Shown here piece after piece: positions 8,521 to 17,335 of a DNA stretch of 64,000 nt. The DNA lies in NCBI RefSeq assembly GCF_001536285.1, contig NZ_FAOZ01000007.1, positions 199,360 through 263,359 on the forward strand. The letters run 5' to 3'. The notes under the pieces were generated by a model. That model worked only from the letters and a program-made list of their open reading frames with translations. It did not search any database and had not been told where the DNA came from. The first letter of the stretch is position 1, and every line of letters starts with the position of its first letter. The position numbers were made by a program, and so were the translations under genes. This DNA is from Parafrankia irregularis (GTDB taxonomy: Bacteria > Actinomycetota > Actinomycetes > Frankiales > Frankiaceae).

Positions 8521-9339
8521 CTAGCCGCGCATGGCGAGATTCCGGCTGATACTCGCCGCTGCGCGTCGCACCTGGTCGATGTGTCGTATCGAGACCCGCC
8601 CGGCGGCCGTGATGACGGCGACCGATGCGACGGCCTGCCCGTTCGGCCGGCGAATGGCGGCAGCGACGCAGCAGATTCCGCGGACAAGCATCTGGCTGTC
8701 CATGGCAACCCCGCGGTCGCGGATATCGGCGCGTGCCCGGCGCCACTCGGCCTCCGAGAACTGCGGAGGCCCGTCGAGGTCAGGCCGCTCCGCGAGAAGG
8801 ACCTGCCCGGAGGCGGTCGCGGGCGGAGCGGAGCTGGTCGGGCTGAGGACCACACCATGGGCCGGGGCCAGCACACTGACTGCGTCGACCACGACAACGT
8901 CCGGGTCGTCACGGAGAACGGCGATGATGACCGTGGCGTCGGAGTCCCGAACCAGGTCGCGAACGGGTGTGTGGGACGCGCGAAGCAGCGGTGTGTGTGA
9001 CGGCCGGACATTCCTCATCCGATGCACGGCCGGCCCGACGCGGTATGCCGAGTGCACCCGCTCGACCGCGCCGACCGCGACCAGCTGATCGAGCAGGCGA
9101 TACGTGGTCGCCTTGGGCAGATCCGCCAGCCTCGCCAGCCGGGACAGCCCGGCCGTTCCCTCACCGGAGACGGCCTCCAGCAGCTGGAACGCGCGCTCAA
9201 GGACCCCTTGGCCGGATTTTCCCGCTGGCTCCTGGTCGCCATCGTCGCAACCCGCCGCCGGGGGCGCCGGGCTGGCCGGGTGACTGCCTGCGGGAGCTCT
9301 ATCGGCGGTGACCGTGTCCTCACCCGTGATCGCCGTCAT
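8521..9339 (-). CDS. IclR-family transcriptional regulator
   Basis: 272 residues. After a ~40-residue disordered N-terminus, residues ~45-105 form the IclR winged helix (GVLERAFQLLEAVSG, LARLADLPKATTYRLLDQLVAVGAVER). The rest is the IclR effector-binding domain, ending in MLVRGICCVAAAIRRPNG and the usual VAVITAAGR segment. ATG 9339 was chosen because it precedes the HTH; the longer open frame reads through the promoter region. It is divergent from the lipoprotein/TIR-STAND operon, and a perfect 21-bp palindrome lies between them, so it may control itself and that operon. The effector is unknown. Confidence 0.88.
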   Translation of the reverse strand: MTAITGEDTVTADRAPAGSHPASPAPPAAGCDDGDQEPAGKSGQGVLERAFQLLEAVSGEGTAGLSRLARLADLPKATTYRLLDQLVAVGAVERVHSAYRVGPAVHRMRNVRPSHTPLLRASHTPVRDLVRDSDATVIIAVLRDDPDVVVVDAVSVLAPAHGVVLSPTSSAPPATASGQVLLAERPDLDGPPQFSEAEWRRARADIRDRGVAMDSQMLVRGICCVAAAIRRPNGQAVASVAVITAAGRVSIRHIDQVRRAAASISRNLAMRG

Positions 9340-9646
9340 GTGCCCTCCGAACCAACTGGCTTCTGGTCGCCGCCGAACCGGCTCGCTCGGGCGGGCTGCC
9401 GCGCGGAGAAGACCACCGGCTGCGCCTCCCGGCATCCGCAGCTTTTCGGGCAAGGCGTCCGCGGTACGCCGCGGCGGAATCATATCCTCGCAATGACCGG
9501 TCCATTGAATGGACCGGGAACTGTTCTCCGCTGCCTTCTCCGTCCAGTCTCGGACTGTCAGGGCGGCCGGTCGCAGTGATTTCTTCGGGATCACTGTTTC
9601 TGCACGGTCGCGATGCGGAAGTCCGCTGATGCCGAGTGGAGGAACC
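9340..9646. other. divergent intergenic region iclR / lipoprotein
   Basis: This 307-bp region contains no convincing gene. It holds the 21-bp palindrome at 9497-9517 and presumably the back-to-back promoters of the IclR gene and of the lipoprotein-TIR operon. Confidence 0.8.
9497..9517. promoter_or_regulatory. 21-bp perfect palindrome, candidate IclR operator
   Basis: CCGGTCCATT (9497-9506), a single G, then AATGGACCGG (9508-9517) form a perfect inverted repeat. It sits 158 bp upstream of the IclR gene start and 130 bp upstream of the lipoprotein start. IclR proteins bind palindromes of this size, so control by the adjacent regulator is the simplest reading. Confidence 0.65.
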
Positions 9647-10228
9647 ATGCGGGGCCGAATGCGCGCAGGCCTGACCGCGGTCCTGGCCGCGGTGGCGCTC
9701 CTCATGCTGGTCGCGTGTGGCTCCTCGGACGAAAGCGGCAGCGGCGACGGCTCGTTTCTCGATCCCGGCTCGGACGGCGGTGTCTCGACCGATCCGGGAG
9801 CTGGCTCCGGCGACGGATCCACCTCCGCCTCGGGCGACGACGGCAGGACCTACACGCTCTCGGTCAGCACCGAGGGAGGCGAGGTCCTCGTCGAATCCTC
9901 CCGAGGGACGGTCCGGTGCCCGCCGAACTGCACGTTCCAGGTGGCGTCCGGGCGGCAGATAACACTTGTCGCGACGGAGCCCACCTCCGAGGTCTTCGGC
10001 CGGTGGGAGGTCACCGGCGCGGGGCGGGGCAGGGACACCTGTGCGGGCACACGATCCCTCTCGTGCACGATCACGATCACCGGTGATGTGACCGCGCTGG
10101 CCCGCTACGGCGCGCAGCCGGACCCGGTCACGGAGCCGGAGGACACCACGGGCCCGGACCAGGCGTCGACGTCCGGTTCCGATGCGAGCCAGGAGCCGGG
10201 GGCGTCAACGACGTCGCAGCATGGCTGA
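9647..10228 (+). CDS. secreted lipoprotein with InlB/Listeria-Bacteroides-like repeat domain
   Basis: 193 residues. The N-terminus is a lipoprotein signal: MRGRMRAGL, a hydrophobic core, then LMLVAC, where the Cys (~residue 25) would be lipidated. A Ser/Gly/Asp-rich linker follows. Residues ~65-150 resemble the divergent InlB B-repeat (bacterial_repeat) fold: LSVSTEGGEVL, then GTVRCPPNCTFQVASG, ITLVATEP and a closing ITGDVTALARYG, with two Cys pairs (CPPNC, CAGT...SC) that could form disulfides. The tail is Thr/Ser/Asp-rich. ATG 9647 has a strong ribosome site (GGAGGAA). The stop overlaps the TIR-STAND start by eight bases. Function unknown; it would be the extracytoplasmic component of the three-gene unit. 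Confidence 0.82.
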   Translation: MRGRMRAGLTAVLAAVALLMLVACGSSDESGSGDGSFLDPGSDGGVSTDPGAGSGDGSTSASGDDGRTYTLSVSTEGGEVLVESSRGTVRCPPNCTFQVASGRQITLVATEPTSEVFGRWEVTGAGRGRDTCAGTRSLSCTITITGDVTALARYGAQPDPVTEPEDTTGPDQASTSGSDASQEPGASTTSQHG

Positions 10229-13200
10229 CGGGAACCGGATCTTTCTCAGCTATGCGGAGGCCGACCGCGAGTGGGTGGCCGGCTACCTGACGCCCGCTCT
10301 CGGGCTGCGCGCCGACCAGGTGCTCACCGCCGACCAGTTTCCACCGGGCGAGCCGGTTGTCACCGCGTTCGAACAGGCGGTTCTCAGCAGCCGCGCCACC
10401 GTGGTGGTGCTGACTCCGGCGTACCTGACCGACAGATGGGCTCTGCTCGCGGAGCTGCTGGCTTCCTACCAGGACATCGCCGCCGCCGACAGTGCCGGTC
10501 CCAGTGCCCGGGTCGTCCCGGTGCTGCGGGAGCCGTGCGACATCCCGCTGCGCGTCGGCTTCCGGGTCCGGCTCGACTTCACCGATCGCGGCCGCTGGGA
10601 GGCACAGGCCGCCCGGCTGCGGGCGTTCCTCGCCCAGCCGGAGCCACCGGCGGCCGAGGAGATCCGCTGCCCCTACCCGGGCCTGGCTCCGTTCGGCCGA
10701 ACGCACACCCGGTTCTTCCACGGTCGTGATCGCGAGATCTCCGACCTGCGTCGGCGCGTGCGGTCGCAACCGTTCACCCTGGTGGTCGGTCCGTCCGGCT
10801 CGGGTAAGTCATCGCTGGTCCTCGCCGGTCTGGTGCCCCGGCTCGGCGCAGACCCGGACCGGTGGCTGGTGCGGACGCTGCGGCCAGGCGCGGCGCCGAT
10901 GTCAGCCCTCGCCGCGGCGCTGGAGCTCACGCGGCGGGGGCCAGCCGCGCAGCTGTCGGTACCGGCCGCCTCGGCGGTGGCAGGTCTGCTTGCCGGCCGG
11001 TTGCCCTCCGACGGTGAGGTGCTCTCCGACGGTGAGGTGCCCTCCGACGGCGAGGTGCCCTCCGACGGCGAGGTGCGGCCGGCGGGCCGGCTGCTGCTCG
11101 TCGTCGACCAGTTGGAGGAGGTGTTCGCCCAGGCACCGGCGGACGCCCGGGCCGCCTTCCTGGCCACGCTCGTCGAGCTGCGCGGCGTCGAGTCCTGCCG
11201 GGTGGTCGCGACGGTGCGGGCGGACTTCTACCCGGAGCTGATGACCAGCCCACTGTGGCCGCTCGACCTGGGCGAACGAGTCGAGATCGCGCCGCTGCGA
11301 GGGGCGCCGCTGCGTGAGGCGATCGTTCGGCCGGCCGGCGACGTCGGCGTCCACGTGGACCGGGGCCTGGTCGAACGCCTGATCGCCGACGCGGCGGACG
11401 AGCCGGGCTCGCTGCCGCTGGTGCAGGAGACGATGGCCACCCTGTGGGACGAGCGGGACCGCCGGCTGCTCACCCTCGCCGCCTACGATCAGCTGGGCAC
11501 CGACGGGCGCGGGGGCCTCGCCGCCGTGCTCGCCATCCGCGCGGACGGGGTGCTGGCCGGGCTGACCCCGGCGCAGCGTGCCGTCGTCCGCCGGGTTCTG
11601 CTGCGCCTGGTCCAACCGGGCGACGGCCGTGGCGACACGCGCCGTCAGCAGCCGGTGTCCGCGCTGCGGGCTGTTGACGAGGATCCGGCGGTGTTCGATG
11701 TCGTCCTCGCCCGACTGCTCGATGCCCGGCTGCTGACGCCGAGTGGTGACAACAGCGGAGCGGAGCGGTGCGTCGACCTCGCGCACGAGGCCCTCATCGC
11801 GGGCTGGCCGATGCTGCGCCAGTGGATCGACACGGCCCGCCAGGACCTGCTCGTCGCGCGGGCGCTGGCCCGCGACGCCGAGCAGTGGTCGACCGGTGGC
11901 CGCGACGACAGCGACCTCTACCGGGGGGCTCGGCTCGCCGTCGCCGCGGACTGGGCCACGGCGAACAGCACGGAGCTCAACCGGCTCGAACGGGACTTCC
12001 TCCACGCCGGTCAGGCCCGCCAGGCCGGTGAGCTCGCGGCAGCGCGGCGCACCAACCGGCGGCTGCGCTGGTTCGCGCGGGGACTTGCCGCGTTCCTGAC
12101 GCTGGCGATCGCCGCGTCGGGGCTGGCGGTCGCGCAGTCGGTGCGGGCTGGCAGGCAGGCCGATCTGGCCGCCGTGCAGAGCCGCGCGGCGCTGTCGCGC
12201 CAGCTCGCCGCCCAGGCGGTCGCGGCCCAGAGCAGCCAGGTCTCCCGAGCGCTCCTGCTCGCGGCCCAGGCCTCCCGCGTGGACGACACGGCCGAGGCGT
12301 ACAGCGCGCTGCTGTCCACGCTGCAGAACAGTGACCCACGCCTGGTCAGCGTCCTCGCCGGCAGCGGCGCCGGCGGATCGGCCGGCGTCACCGGACCCGT
12401 CGGTGCCGGTGTGCCAGTCCGCGCGGTCGCGGTCAGCCCGGACGGGCGAACGGTGGCGACCGGCTCCGAGACGGGCACGGTGACCTGGTGGGACGCCGAC
12501 CGTCAGCGCCCCGCGGGTGCCACGGCGAGCGACCAGCGAGACGCGATCCAGGCCCTGGCCTTCAGCCCGGACGGCCGGACTCTCGCCTCGGGCAGCCTCG
12601 ACGGCACGACCCAGCTGTGGGACGTGGCCGGTGGGCGCCCGCTCGGACCGCCGCTGCGTGCCGCGCAGGACTCGGTGTGGGCCGTCGCGTTCGGCCCGGG
12701 CGGCGCCGTCCTGGCGGTCGGCGGCGGAGCCCGCGACGGCCAGAGCGCGGGTGGCCAGAGCGCGGGCGGGGTGGTCACGGTCTGGGATGTGGCCCGGCGC
12801 GCGCCGGTCGACTCCTTCGAGATGGCCGGCGGCAGGCCGGTGGCCGCCGTCGCGTTCAGTCGCGACGGCGCCGCGCTCAGCGCGGCCGGCCTGGACGGGG
12901 CGGCGAGCATCCGGGACCTGGCCTCGCACCGCACCCGGGTCGCCCAGCCCCCCGTGGGAAGCTTCACCGCGGCCGCGCTGGGGGCCGACGGACGGATGCT
13001 CGCGCTTGGCACCGGCACAGGCCTGGTCGAGATGTGGGACATCACGGCGGAGCGGCAGCTGCTGCCCCTGCGTGCCGACCATCTGGACCTGGTGGAGGAC
13101 GTCGCGGTCAGCTCCGACGGCCGGCTCGTCGCCGCCGGCGGCGTGAACCACACGGTCGTCGTCTGGGACACCACCACCGGCAGCATGGTCGGCGACCCGC

Positions 13201-14327
13201 TGCGCGGGCACGCGGCAGGCCTGGAGTCGGTCGCCTTCGGCCCGGACGGGCGCACCGTCGTCTCGGGGGACGGGGGCGGCAGCGCGATCCACTGGGACCT
13301 CACCGGCCGGCCGGGCGGGCGGGCACCGCTGACCGGCCACCGGGCAGCGGTGTGGGGCCTGTCCGCGAGCCCGGACGGGCGCCTGCTCGCCACCTCCTCC
13401 GACGACGGCACCGTCATGCTCTGGGACGTCCGCGGTGGACGTGGGCGCGCCGTGTTCCACGGCAGCGGGCAGACGCAGGCGCTGGCGTTCACGCCGGACG
13501 GCCGCTGGCTGGCTGTCGGCCAGGGCGGAGCCGTCGCCCTGTGGGAGGTGGCGGGCGACCACACGGTCCGAGCGCTGCCGACGGGGACGACGGCGGGCAC
13601 GACGGCCCTCGCCGTCGGCCCGGACGGCCGCTGGCTCGCGGCGGGCACCAGCGACCGCGCCGTACTGCTGTGGGATCTGTCCGAGGCCCACCCCGTCGGC
13701 CGGCGCCTGCCCCCGCACACCGGCATGGTCACCGGGCTGGCGTTCAGCCCCGACGGGCGCATGGTGGCCTCCACCGGTCTGGACGGCATCGTCGCGCTGT
13801 GGGACGTCGGCGCCGGCCGGTCCGCCGGCACGTTGGGCGGTGTGGGTGATGCCAGCCTGCAGAGCCTCGCCTTCGACCCGGCCGGTCGGATCCTCGTGAC
13901 CGGCGACGAGCACGGCACCATCAGCAGCTGGGACGTGGCCCGCCGGCAGCCCCGGCAGAGCGCGCTCGCGGCGCACTCGGGGCCGGTGTACGGCGTCGCC
14001 ATCAGCTCTGACGGGCGCACCGCCGCGACCGGCGGTGGGGACGGTCTGATCGTGCTGTGGCGGCGCGACGACGCGGGCCGATGGTCCCGCCTCGACGAGC
14101 CGCTGCGGGGGCACACCGGCGCGGTCACCAACGTCGTGTTCGGTCCCGACGGCCGCACCCTCGTCTCGGCGAGCTTCGACGGCACGGCCCGCCAGTGGGA
14201 CGTCGATCCCGAGTCGTGGCGGCGGCGCGCCTGCGCGATCGCCAACCGCGACCTGACCCGCACAGAATGGAGCCAGTTCGTGGGCGAGAACCTCAGCTAC
14301 GAGTCGACCTGCGGGTTCACCCGGTGA
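10221..14327 (+). CDS. TIR - nSTAND NTPase - transmembrane - WD40 (14 repeats) protein
   Basis: 1368 residues. Residues 1-140 form a TIR domain (NRIFLSYAEADREWV, VVVLTPAYLTDRW, with candidate catalytic Glu in ALLAEL). Residues ~155-600 form an nSTAND1-type NTPase: FHGRDREISDL, Walker A GPSGSGKSSL (~190) and Walker B LLLVVDQLEEVF (~290). Four tandem SDGEV-type repeats precede Walker B. One transmembrane helix lies near 615-635 (LAAFLTLAIAASGLAVAQ), followed by an Ala/Gln-rich helical stalk. Residues ~725-1340 contain 14 WD40 units, enough for two seven-bladed propellers. TIR-STAND proteins are associated with NAD-cleaving defence or signalling. ATG 10221 overlaps the lipoprotein stop, and the stop overlaps the next TIR gene, so the three are coupled. 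The cytoplasm/membrane arrangement is inferred. Confidence 0.9.
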   Translation: MADGNRIFLSYAEADREWVAGYLTPALGLRADQVLTADQFPPGEPVVTAFEQAVLSSRATVVVLTPAYLTDRWALLAELLASYQDIAAADSAGPSARVVPVLREPCDIPLRVGFRVRLDFTDRGRWEAQAARLRAFLAQPEPPAAEEIRCPYPGLAPFGRTHTRFFHGRDREISDLRRRVRSQPFTLVVGPSGSGKSSLVLAGLVPRLGADPDRWLVRTLRPGAAPMSALAAALELTRRGPAAQLSVPAASAVAGLLAGRLPSDGEVLSDGEVPSDGEVPSDGEVRPAGRLLLVVDQLEEVFAQAPADARAAFLATLVELRGVESCRVVATVRADFYPELMTSPLWPLDLGERVEIAPLRGAPLREAIVRPAGDVGVHVDRGLVERLIADAADEPGSLPLVQETMATLWDERDRRLLTLAAYDQLGTDGRGGLAAVLAIRADGVLAGLTPAQRAVVRRVLLRLVQPGDGRGDTRRQQPVSALRAVDEDPAVFDVVLARLLDARLLTPSGDNSGAERCVDLAHEALIAGWPMLRQWIDTARQDLLVARALARDAEQWSTGGRDDSDLYRGARLAVAADWATANSTELNRLERDFLHAGQARQAGELAAARRTNRRLRWFARGLAAFLTLAIAASGLAVAQSVRAGRQADLAAVQSRAALSRQLAAQAVAAQSSQVSRALLLAAQASRVDDTAEAYSALLSTLQNSDPRLVSVLAGSGAGGSAGVTGPVGAGVPVRAVAVSPDGRTVATGSETGTVTWWDADRQRPAGATASDQRDAIQALAFSPDGRTLASGSLDGTTQLWDVAGGRPLGPPLRAAQDSVWAVAFGPGGAVLAVGGGARDGQSAGGQSAGGVVTVWDVARRAPVDSFEMAGGRPVAAVAFSRDGAALSAAGLDGAASIRDLASHRTRVAQPPVGSFTAAALGADGRMLALGTGTGLVEMWDITAERQLLPLRADHLDLVEDVAVSSDGRLVAAGGVNHTVVVWDTTTGSMVGDPLRGHAAGLESVAFGPDGRTVVSGDGGGSAIHWDLTGRPGGRAPLTGHRAAVWGLSASPDGRLLATSSDDGTVMLWDVRGGRGRAVFHGSGQTQALAFTPDGRWLAVGQGGAVALWEVAGDHTVRALPTGTTAGTTALAVGPDGRWLAAGTSDRAVLLWDLSEAHPVGRRLPPHTGMVTGLAFSPDGRMVASTGLDGIVALWDVGAGRSAGTLGGVGDASLQSLAFDPAGRILVTGDEHGTISSWDVARRQPRQSALAAHSGPVYGVAISSDGRTAATGGGDGLIVLWRRDDAGRWSRLDEPLRGHTGAVTNVVFGPDGRTLVSASFDGTARQWDVDPESWRRRACAIANRDLTRTEWSQFVGENLSYESTCGFTR
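11004..11075. repeat. four 18-bp tandem repeats in the STAND domain gene
   Basis: Four near-identical 18-bp units (consensus CCCTCCGACGGYGAGGTG) run in frame and encode PSDGEV/LSDGEV four times just before the Walker B strand. Variation in copy number between strains would change a loop of the NTPase. Confidence 0.95.
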
Positions 14328-14818
14328 CCCGGCCGACCTCGGAGGGCACAGGGAGCGCGGGGAGCGTCCAGGGTGCGGCCGGTGCGCCGGACCTCCCGTA
14401 CGACGTGTTCGTCAGCTACCGGCACCGGGAGCCGGCGCTGTCCTGGGTTCGCCACCGGCTGGTTCCCGGCCTGCGGCAGCGGGGCCTGCGGGTCTGCCTC
14501 GACGTGGACTCGTTCCGCCTCGGCGCACCGCTGGTCCTGGAGATGGAGCGCGCGGTGGTCGAAAGCCGGTGCACCCTGGCCGTCCTCACGCCCGCCTACC
14601 TGGACGGCACCTTCACCGAGCTGGAGAACGTGCTCGCCGAGCATCTGGGCCTGGAGACGGCGCAGCGGAGGCTGATCATGGTTCTGCGTGAGCCCTGCGA
14701 GCCGAAGCTGCGGCTGCGGGCCCGGATGTGGCTCGACCTCACCGCCGACGACGAGCTCGAGGCAGGCTGCGACCGCCTGGCGGGTGAGATTCGCTCCCTG
14801 CAGCCGCCACCGCGGTAG
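14324..14818 (+). CDS. stand-alone TIR domain protein
   Basis: 164 residues, almost all a single TIR domain: YDVFVSYRHREPALSWV (strand A), GLRVCLDVDSFRLG (box 2-like), SRCTLAVLTPAYLDGTFTELENV with the Glu that lies where the catalytic residue of TIR NADases is found, then LIMVLREPCEPKLRLRARMWLDLT. The VLREPC...LR...LD(F/L)T ending is shared with the TIR domain of the preceding protein, so the two are probably related by duplication and may assemble together. GTG 14324 overlaps the upstream stop (GTGA). A proline-rich end (QPPPR) closes the protein. NADase activity is possible but not shown by sequence alone. Confidence 0.87.
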   Translation: MTRPTSEGTGSAGSVQGAAGAPDLPYDVFVSYRHREPALSWVRHRLVPGLRQRGLRVCLDVDSFRLGAPLVLEMERAVVESRCTLAVLTPAYLDGTFTELENVLAEHLGLETAQRRLIMVLREPCEPKLRLRARMWLDLTADDELEAGCDRLAGEIRSLQPPPR

Positions 14819-14829
14819 GTCCTGGCCGT

Positions 14830-14872
14830 GGCCGCGCGGTTCCGGGCGAGTACGACGGGCCGGGGCGCGGCC
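14830..14872. terminator. possible hairpin between convergent TIR and ABC permease genes
   Basis: GGCCGCGC (14830-14837) pairs with GCGCGGCC (14865-14872) over a 27-base loop in the 63-bp gap between two convergent genes. Confidence 0.35.
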
Positions 14873-14881
14873 GGCCGGCGC

Positions 14882-15634
14882 TCAGGCGCTCTGGCGCTGG
14901 AAGACCCGGGTTCCCCACAGCGCCAGCAGACCTGTCAGGGCAACGGCGACCAGCGTGCCCACCCACACGTGCTGGTCGCCGAAGTCGCCGCGGAACAGCG
15001 CGCGGCTGGCGTCGACGATGTAGCTCAGTGGGTTGGCCTGGGAGGTGTGCCGCAGCCACGCCGGCGCCAGCGACATCGGCAGCAGCACCCCGGACAGCAG
15101 CAGCAGCGGCAGCGAGACGCCCTGCACGAACGGGGCGAACGCGTCCTCGTCCTTCAGGATCAGGCCCATCGCGTAGGACGCGGCCGAGATACCCAGGCCC
15201 AGCAGGCAGACGAGGACGAGCGTCGACGCGACGCCGCTCCACGAGGCGCGCAGCCCGAACGGCAGGGCGACGACGACCAGCAGCAGGGCCTGGACGGCCG
15301 TCACGACCATGTTGCTCAGGGTCCGGCCGAGGATGAGGGAGGCGCGGCTGGCGGGGGTGACCCGCTGGCGTTCGATCACGCCTTCGCGCAGCTCCTGGAT
15401 GATGCCGAAACCGGCGAAACCCGCACCGAAGATCGTCAGCTGGAGCAGCAGGCCCGGGACGAACACCCGCCAGGCGTCGTCGCCGCCGAGGCCGCCGCCG
15501 GTGACGTTCTTCAGCAGCGGGCCGAACAACACCAGGTAGATGATCGGCTGGGTCAGGCCGAAGAACACCCACACCGGATTGCGCAGCAGGACGCGCATCT
15601 GCCGCTGGAAGACGACCCAGATCTCGGTTCGCAT
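14882..15634 (-). CDS. ABC-2 type transporter permease (DrrB-like)
   Basis: 250 residues with about six transmembrane helices, of the ABC-2 (daunorubicin resistance DrrB) family: a cytoplasmic N-terminal segment FQRQMRVLLRNPVWVFFGLTQPIIYLVLF, and the family's amphipathic region near IQELREGVIERQRVTPASR. It is the membrane half of an efflux pump for drugs or lipids. Its ATG shares one base with the stop of the ATPase gene. The exporter probably belongs to the PadR regulon of this operon; the substrate is unknown. Confidence 0.92.
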   Translation of the reverse strand: MRTEIWVVFQRQMRVLLRNPVWVFFGLTQPIIYLVLFGPLLKNVTGGGLGGDDAWRVFVPGLLLQLTIFGAGFAGFGIIQELREGVIERQRVTPASRASLILGRTLSNMVVTAVQALLLVVVALPFGLRASWSGVASTLVLVCLLGLGISAASYAMGLILKDEDAFAPFVQGVSLPLLLLSGVLLPMSLAPAWLRHTSQANPLSYIVDASRALFRGDFGDQHVWVGTLVAVALTGLLALWGTRVFQRQSA

Positions 15635-16611
15635 CAGGCCGCCGCCTCATCGCGCAGGGTCCGGCCGGTCAGGGTCAGGAAGACGTCGTCGAGCGTGGGC
15701 CGCTCGACGCTGATCGAGGTCGGGCTCAGGCCGGCGGCGTCCAGACCGCGCAGGATCGGCGCGACGGCGACCGTGCCGTCGTCGACCGTCACGTGCAGCC
15801 CGGCATCGGTGGCGACCAGGTCGCGGATCGGATGCGCCTCCTTCACCACCGCCTCGGCGCGGTCGCGGGCCTGCAGGTCGGGCAGGCCGAGCCGGACGAC
15901 GTCACCGGCGACCCGGGACTTGAGCGCGGCCGGCGTGTCGTTCGCGACGATGAGGCCGCCGTCCATGACCAGGATGCGGTCGGCGAGCGCGTCGGCCTCG
16001 TCGAGGTAGTGGGTGGTCAGAACGACTGTCACTCCGGCGTCGTCGCGCAGGGAGCGGATATGCGTCCACAGGTTCGCTCGGCTCTGTGGGTCGAGCCCCG
16101 CGGTCGGCTCGTCGAGGAACACCAGCCGCGGCCGGTGCATCAGGCCGATCGCCACGTCGAAGCGGCGCCGCTGACCACCGGACAGCTCCAGCAGCGCGCG
16201 GCCCTCCAGACCGGCGAGGTCGAGCCGCGGGGCGAGCTCCGCGACACGGTCCCGCGCATCCGCCGCGGACATGCCCTGCAGCCGGGCCTGGGTGACGAGC
16301 TCCTCGCCGACCCGCAGCCCCGCGCTGGGCGCGGCGCCCACCTGCGCGACGTAGCCGATGCGGCGCCGCACCTCCCGGGCCTGGCGGACCAGATCCAGGC
16401 CGGCGACCGTCGCTGTGCCCGAGCTCGGGAGAAGCAACGTGGTGAGCATGCGCAGGGTGGTGGTCTTGCCGGCGCCGTTGGGACCGAGCAGACCGACGAT
16501 CTCGCCTGCGCGGACGTCGAGGTCGATGCCGCGGACGGCGTCGAGGGGACCGGTCTTCGTCTTGAAGGTGCGGGTGAGGCTCCGCGCCTGAATCAGATCA
16601 TCCGCTGCCAC
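15634..16611 (-). CDS. ABC transporter ATP-binding protein (DrrA-like)
   Basis: About 325 residues. The nucleotide-binding domain shows Walker A LLGPNGAGKTTTLRML, the signature LSGGQRRRFDVAIG, Walker B LVFLDEPTAGLD and the switch His in VVLTTHYLDEADALADRI. The C-terminal ~90 residues are the DrrA/CcmA-type extension. It powers the DrrB-like permease encoded next. GTG 16611 was chosen; a TTG at 16647 would place the start inside the operator and the tail of the PadR gene. A near-palindrome AGTCAA-AC-TTGAGT ends 31 bp upstream of GTG 16611. Confidence 0.9.
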   Translation of the reverse strand: MAADDLIQARSLTRTFKTKTGPLDAVRGIDLDVRAGEIVGLLGPNGAGKTTTLRMLTTLLLPSSGTATVAGLDLVRQAREVRRRIGYVAQVGAAPSAGLRVGEELVTQARLQGMSAADARDRVAELAPRLDLAGLEGRALLELSGGQRRRFDVAIGLMHRPRLVFLDEPTAGLDPQSRANLWTHIRSLRDDAGVTVVLTTHYLDEADALADRILVMDGGLIVANDTPAALKSRVAGDVVRLGLPDLQARDRAEAVVKEAHPIRDLVATDAGLHVTVDDGTVAVAPILRGLDAAGLSPTSISVERPTLDDVFLTLTGRTLRDEAAA

Positions 16612-16641
16612 GGGCGCAGCATCACACAGGGGCCGACGATT

Positions 16642-16655
16642 AGTCAAACTTGAGT
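16642..16655. promoter_or_regulatory. PadR-type operator copy in front of the ABC exporter genes
   Basis: AGTCAA-AC-TTGAGT is a one-mismatch version of the perfect palindrome found before the PadR gene itself. It overlaps the last codon of the PadR gene and lies just upstream of the ATPase gene. Confidence 0.65.
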
Positions 16656-17324
16656 AAATGGAGCCTCGTCATTGCCGGAGGTGGCCGGACTGTCGGGGAG
16701 CGGGCCCGGACCGGTGGCGCGGTCGGGCCCGGGGGCGGAGAAGCCGGGATCGCCGACGAAGCAGTACGCGCCGGCGCGGATCCTGCGGATGAACTGGCGG
16801 GCCCAGGTGATCTCGGCGCGGATCCGGCCGGTGGTGAAGTCGAAGATCTCGCGGACGTGCTCGGGGATCCCGCCGTCGGCACCGGTGGCCCCGTCGGCGA
16901 TGGAGCCGCGGGTGAACGCGGCCTCGGCCAGCTCCGACTCCAGGGCGGTGACGCGCGACTGCAACGCCCGGACGAGCTCGTCGCGTGGCATGAAGAGCAT
17001 CAGGCACAGGGCGGGGATCAGCGGTTCCGCCGGGCGGCGCACCGTCCACCACGCCTCCCGCAACAGCAGGGTGAACTCCTTCTCGCCCTCCGGGGTGAGG
17101 ACGTAGGCCGTCCGCTCCGGCCGGTTGCTCTCGCTGTCCCGCGCGTGCACCGCGATGCACCCGTCCCGTTCCAGGGTTCGGATCGCGCCGTAGACCGAGC
17201 CGGGACGGACGTTGGCCACCTCCTCGAGCCGCCAGGTCACCAGTTCGCGGCGCACGTGGTAGCCGTGCACGGGCTGCATGATCCGGATCGCACCGAGAAC
17301 GAGCAGGCGGGTCGCTGAGGACAT
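16644..17324 (-). CDS. PadR-family transcriptional regulator
   Basis: 226 residues. Residues 1-90 are the PadR winged helix: ATRLLVLGAIRIMQPVHGYHVRREL, NVRPGSVYGAIRTLERDGCIA and the wing AYVLTPEGEKEF. Residues ~95-190 are a Vir_C-type helical dimerisation region, and the last ~25 residues are Pro/Gly-rich. PadR proteins repress nearby efflux or stress genes and release on ligand binding. It is the first gene of a run with the DrrAB-like exporter, and a perfect palindrome lies 12 bp before its ATG, so autoregulation is likely. Confidence 0.92.
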   Translation of the reverse strand: MSSATRLLVLGAIRIMQPVHGYHVRRELVTWRLEEVANVRPGSVYGAIRTLERDGCIAVHARDSESNRPERTAYVLTPEGEKEFTLLLREAWWTVRRPAEPLIPALCLMLFMPRDELVRALQSRVTALESELAEAAFTRGSIADGATGADGGIPEHVREIFDFTTGRIRAEITWARQFIRRIRAGAYCFVGDPGFSAPGPDRATGPGPLPDSPATSGNDEAPFTQV

Positions 17325-17335
17325 CAGCCCATGCT

